Of a stretch of DNA of 64,000 nucleotides, positions 61,953 to 64,000 are shown piece after piece. The translations under genes and the position numbers were made by a program. The first letter of the stretch is position 1. Each line of letters opens with the position of its first letter. Source of the stretch: Pampus argenteus (Eukaryota > Chordata > Actinopteri > Scombriformes > Stromateidae); contig CM072878.1 of NCBI GenBank assembly GCA_036937835.1, positions 15,666,001 through 15,730,000 on the forward strand, read 5' to 3'. A model generated the notes under the pieces. That model did no database searches. It was given only the letters and a program-made list of their open reading frames with translations, and had not been told where the DNA came from.

Positions 61953-63025
61953 CCCCCCCTCACTCACACAGCCTTGTAATTATAATGACCCACACCTCCT
62001 GGTCCTAATCCCCCGGTGCTGAGCAAAGAACACCTTCTGGCTCAGCACTGCTTGGCAAGCTGCTGCTGCTGAAAAGGGTTGGGGTAGAGTAAGAAACCCA
62101 TAGGACCTGTGTAAAAAGGTCACCGAGCATCTATTGCTGAAGGTGGAAGAAGATGCAGGATAGGACATAGAAGACATTGTGCTTGTACACCTGTGAGGAA
62201 GATAGATGGAGCATCTTCCTACATAAACCCAAACATTTACTAAGCTTGTTGGATCTGGTATTTGGGAATGAACTGAATGATAGAGCATTATATTTTTATG
62301 GATAAAAATAAAATAAAATCAAATTACATTATTCAGACAAGAAGTATGTTAGATAGGCTAAATGCCAGATGTGGAACACGACCTTCAGGAATTCATGGAC
62401 TTGATAACCCACGCCTAAGGAGGTGCTTCCCTCCTAACAGCTGACATTACTGCGTAATGAAAACATTGCGCCTTTCCCATCTCCCCCCCTCCTAACGTCG
62501 CAGCCCAAAACCGCATCAGTCCGCATCATGTTCACCTATTGACAGATACGGTGACAGGAGGCTGATTTCATCAAAAACTTCACAATAGTATTTTGTTCAG
62601 ACACCAGGGTTTGATACGTGGCTCGTCTCTGTGTGATACTGCAATTCTCTATATTTAATGTATTTCCGTGGGCAGGTTGTGCTGGGGCAATGCGCCTCCA
62701 CGCTCCCTATGCGGTAGCCTATTCCAATGGATATTACGCATAAGAGCATAAAAAAAAGGCTTTTTTGAACACGGACTATTCTTTGTTCCTCTCAATTATA
62801 GTCACATTGCACTGACCATTGTCTGTTGTCTATACTCTCCCTAATAATAAAGAAATCATATCTGCATGGATGTGATTCACATGCTATACAGGGGGGCTAT
62901 ACAGGGGGGCTTTCTCTTTCCCCCTTTTGACTTGGCCCGGAGAGAATAGCGCACGGAGAGGCTTTTGCTTACCTTCCCACCGTTTGGTTGGCGAGCTGTC
63001 GCATCCGATTGAACTGCTTCTTCAT
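41766..63025 (-). CDS. arhgap44: Rho GTPase-activating protein 44 (arhgap44, RICH2), 22 coding exons
   Basis: BAR-domain RhoGAP acting on Rac/Cdc42 at membranes and dendritic spines. Exons (- strand): 63025-62973, 53694-53655, 53273-53154, 53054-52978, 52826-52715, 52537-52461, 52344-52230, 52078-52010, 51851-51770, 51475-51348, 50591-50480, 50123-50042, 49881-49801, 49252-49139, 49057-48966, 48463-48280, 47180-47163, 47048-46860, 45712-45200, 44368-44223, 44123-43722, 41920-41766. All phases agree, giving 986 aa, or 815 without the 513-nt exon 19 (human 818). The BAR domain (about 1-245) starts MKKQFNRMRQLANQTVGR. The RhoGAP domain (about 255-445) has the Arg finger in GLFR (R295 here) and KSYLRELPEPLM, KMTAGNMAIVLGPNLLW. 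The proline-rich tail has KPRQRPSLPPPQPPT. The C-terminus QSTTL is a class I PDZ ligand (human ESTAL, which binds Shank). ARHGAP17 is excluded by the GAP and tail sequence. Confidence 0.95.
41841..41852 (+). promoter_or_regulatory. CTCF-like motif inside last arhgap44 exon
   Basis: CCTGCAGGGGGC matches 11 of 12 positions of the CTCF core. It overlaps coding sequence, so the match may be fortuitous. Confidence 0.2.
43508..43721 (-). other. arhgap44: Candidate alternative 3' end of arhgap44
   Basis: If the donor at 43721 is not used, the frame stays open for 38 codons, rich in Pro (TTPPLPPPQ), to a TAG at 43608-43606. An AATAAA follows on the - strand at 43513-43508, about 93 nt later. Together they make a plausible intronic-polyadenylation terminal exon that lacks the QSTTL PDZ ligand. 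Confidence 0.45.
45011..45023. promoter_or_regulatory. RFX X-box-like dyad
   Basis: GTTGCTAGGCAAC has two X-box half-sites in inverted order with a spacer one base shorter than canonical. It lies in the intron after arhgap44 exon 19. Confidence 0.3.
45200..45712 (-). other. arhgap44: arhgap44 exon 19, 513-nt proline-rich cassette
   Basis: It is bounded by a good acceptor (TATCTACAG) and donor (AG|GTAAAT). It enters and leaves in the same phase and is 171 codons long, so skipping keeps the frame. It encodes a Pro/Ser/His-rich low-complexity region with runs such as PPPPYP and PPPPPW and ten consecutive Ser. I recall no counterpart in human ARHGAP44, and removing it brings the protein to human length. 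Confidence 0.8.
47163..47180 (-). other. arhgap44: arhgap44 exon 17, 18-nt microexon
   Basis: It reads CATTAGGAAGATACAAAG between an AATGCAG acceptor and a GTACCG donor. With its neighbours it encodes GIRKIQS, matching GLRKIQS in human ARHGAP44. Entering and leaving in phase 2, it can be skipped in frame. It would be missed by ordinary ORF-based annotation. Confidence 0.85.
47329..47362. repeat. (GT)n microsatellite
   Basis: GT tract on the + strand, about 150 nt upstream of microexon 17 in transcript order, reading as CA in the arhgap44 transcript. Confidence 0.95.
47893..47906. promoter_or_regulatory. RFX X-box-like motif
   Basis: GTTGCCATGGAGAC, 13 of 14 positions of the X-box, in arhgap44 intron 16. 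Confidence 0.35.
48767..48789. repeat. (AAT)n repeat
   Basis: Short AAT tract in an arhgap44 intron. Confidence 0.85.
50601..50623. repeat. (CA)n abutting arhgap44 exon 11 acceptor
   Basis: In the - strand transcript this is (UG)11 ending 10 nt before the exon. It stands where the polypyrimidine tract should be. Confidence 0.95.
51722..51753. repeat. (CA)n just after arhgap44 exon 9 donor
   Basis: It reads as (UG)16 in the transcript, beginning 17 nt into the intron. Confidence 0.95.
53279..53324. repeat. (CA)n abutting arhgap44 exon 3 acceptor
   Basis: In the transcript this is a UG tract of about 46 nt, with one AU interruption, ending 5 nt before the acceptor exon boundary. Confidence 0.95.
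53597..53637. repeat. (CA)n just after arhgap44 exon 2 donor
   Basis: It reads as (UG)20 in the transcript, beginning about 18 nt into intron 2. Confidence 0.95.
57067..57112 (+). repeat. 20-bp stem-loop, pre-miRNA-like
   Basis: TGTTAGCCAG and AAACCTCA pair with TGAGGTTT and CTGGCTAACA around a 6-nt loop. The stem is interrupted only by one T-T mismatch and one T-G pair. As RNA it pairs better on the + strand (U-G) than on the - strand (A-C). Confidence 0.6.
57261..57283. repeat. (CA)n microsatellite
   Basis: CA tract in arhgap44 intron 1. Confidence 0.9.
57502..57532. repeat. (CA)n microsatellite
   Basis: CA tract in arhgap44 intron 1, with a second short CA tract about 25 bp later. Confidence 0.9.
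57728..57763. repeat. (CA)n microsatellite
   Basis: CA tract in arhgap44 intron 1. Confidence 0.9.
57946..57958. promoter_or_regulatory. RFX X-box-like dyad
   Basis: GTTTCTAGGCAAC, two inverted half-sites with the short spacer also seen at 45011, in arhgap44 intron 1. Confidence 0.3.
60538..60575. repeat. (CAG/CAC)n trinucleotide tract
   Basis: CAG units with CAC interruptions in arhgap44 intron 1. Confidence 0.85.
61205..61239. repeat. (GT)n microsatellite
   Basis: About 17 GT units in arhgap44 intron 1. Confidence 0.95.
61541..61563. repeat. (GT)n microsatellite
   Basis: GT tract in arhgap44 intron 1. Confidence 0.9.
61924..61951. repeat. (GT)n microsatellite
   Basis: GT tract in arhgap44 intron 1, followed by a C7 run. 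Confidence 0.9.
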
Positions 63026-63400
63026 CTTGAATGTTTCTGCGTTAACACCTACAGGGGGAAATATTCCGCATTATTTCTCTCAAAATAACGGTCCGTGCTC
63101 CACAGAGGCGCAGCACAAAATCCAGCCTGCAGTATTTCCCTTCCCTCATCGCAACCTGCCAACGCTGAAAAAACTTCTCCTACGATTACATATTTTCAAA
63201 GGATCTTTTTTTGTTTTGGTTTAGTTTTTTCTTTTTTTTCTTTTTTTCAACATCTACATTTGCCCCATTGCCTGCGCAGGGATGCTGGACCAATTCACCG
63301 CGGGCACTCAGAGAGGCAGAGAGCAGTGACAAGTAGCGGCTGCGCAGCAATGCACTGTGGGAAATGTAGGCAAATCCAAAGCCTTTAAGAAAGCATCCAA
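63026..63400 (-). promoter_or_regulatory. arhgap44: Putative arhgap44 5' UTR and promoter
   Basis: The DNA upstream of the arhgap44 ATG is moderately CpG-containing, with a long A/G-rich tract on the - strand (about 63190-63250). The start site is not visible. Confidence 0.4.
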
Positions 63401-64000
63401 ACAGCTATAAGGTGTGATCACACACATCTTAATACATGTTTAAGTGTGTAGAAACCTAATTTAACAACCTAGACTTCAGCAGTATAAGTAGTATAAGAGG
63501 TATATAGTTGATTTACTCAATTAAATCCAGAGCTTTTGAATTATCATTATGATTAAATATACATGTATGTATAATGTTTCATTGTTTCAGGTTTTTATAT
63601 AACACGTAATGTTAAACGATTAGCCATTATATCATATTACAGTCCCCTAAAGTGTAGTGGGGAAATGATCGTGTCCACTAAAACCACCTCGTTGCTCTGA
63701 GTCAGTCTATCTTATGTCTCCATCTAGTGTCGATTTTGTGTCGATGCAACAAAATGACACTAAGTGGCATTAATGTAAAATTCAAAGAACAAGTTGAGAT
63801 GAACAAGTGAAATATTTCATTCTTGAATCCAACATGTTGTGCTCATGATGTGATTGTTAATTATGATTAGAATAATAGATACGCTTTTCCTTAATAAAAA
63901 AATCATTTTAACCCGGTGTATAAACACTGCCAAAATAATCAGTGTGCTTTTTTTTTTTTAAGTTAGTTTAGATAAAAGTTAAGTTCTTACTGTGTTGTGA
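63400..64000. other. Window end, nothing recognised
   Basis: AT-rich DNA upstream of arhgap44 with no recognisable gene, repeat family or motif. Confidence 0.5.

Larger units (their letters stand above)
53695..62972 (-). other. arhgap44: arhgap44 intron 1 (9.3 kb)
   Basis: The largest intron in the window, separating the first 18 codons from the rest. It holds several (CA)n/(GT)n tracts, an X-box-like site (57946), a hairpin (57067-57112) and a CAG-rich tract (60538-60575). I recognised no nested protein gene; the open frames are short and repeat-rich. Confidence 0.7.

Noticed and set aside
1..64000. tRNA, rRNA, CRISPR or bacterial-type operons
   Set aside because: No cloverleaf, rRNA block or spaced repeat array was recognised; the window is vertebrate nuclear DNA.

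Overview
This window is eukaryotic nuclear DNA from a ray-finned fish, most likely a percomorph-type teleost with a compact genome. The evidence is six intron-containing protein genes with GT-AG junctions, very dense (CA)n/(GT)n microsatellites, degraded fish LINE/SINE pieces, and proteins that match vertebrate families along their whole length. Nothing prokaryotic or viral was seen. I rebuilt the gene models by hand from splice sites and reading phase. All family comparisons rest on remembered human proteins, not on a search.

Layout. (1) metrnl, + strand, 2146-7980, 4 coding exons: a secreted meteorin-like cytokine. (2) About 8.6-16.6 kb is intergenic, with a degraded LINE tail, a DR1 nuclear-receptor site and a CTCF-like site. 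(3) slc16a5 (MCT6), + strand, 17741-21157: a 12-helix transporter with poly-Glu and poly-Lys tracts at its cytosolic ends. (4) acsf2, + strand, 21831-26297, 16 coding exons: a mitochondrial acyl-CoA synthetase starting only about 0.6 kb after slc16a5. (5) ndel1, - strand, 32332-28055: a dynein/LIS1 cofactor, tail-to-tail with acsf2. (6) rnf222, + strand, 36018-36635, a single coding exon: a RING protein head-to-head with ndel1. (7) arhgap44 (RICH2), - strand, 63025-41766, 22 coding exons: a BAR-RhoGAP protein filling the last third of the window, with a 9.3-kb first intron.

From memory, all six human orthologues lie on chromosome 17 (17q25, 17q21, 17p13-p12). The window is therefore a rearranged but conserved linkage block, and the ndel1/rnf222 head-to-head pair is preserved. 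The genes do not form one pathway. ndel1 and arhgap44 act in neuronal and cytoskeletal biology, slc16a5 and acsf2 in metabolite transport and fatty-acid activation, and metrnl encodes a metabolic and neurotrophic secreted factor.

The most interesting material is in arhgap44. It has a 513-nt in-frame proline-rich exon that appears absent from human ARHGAP44, an 18-nt microexon, an alternative donor adding five residues, an apparent intronic poly(A) isoform that would remove the PDZ ligand, and (UG)n tracts in place of polypyrimidine tracts. Other notable signals are CA tracts abutting three consecutive slc16a5 donors, an 18-bp hairpin just before the ndel1 poly(A) signal, a CRE/ETS/X-box promoter between ndel1 and rnf222, and several RFX X-box-like and CTCF-like sites.
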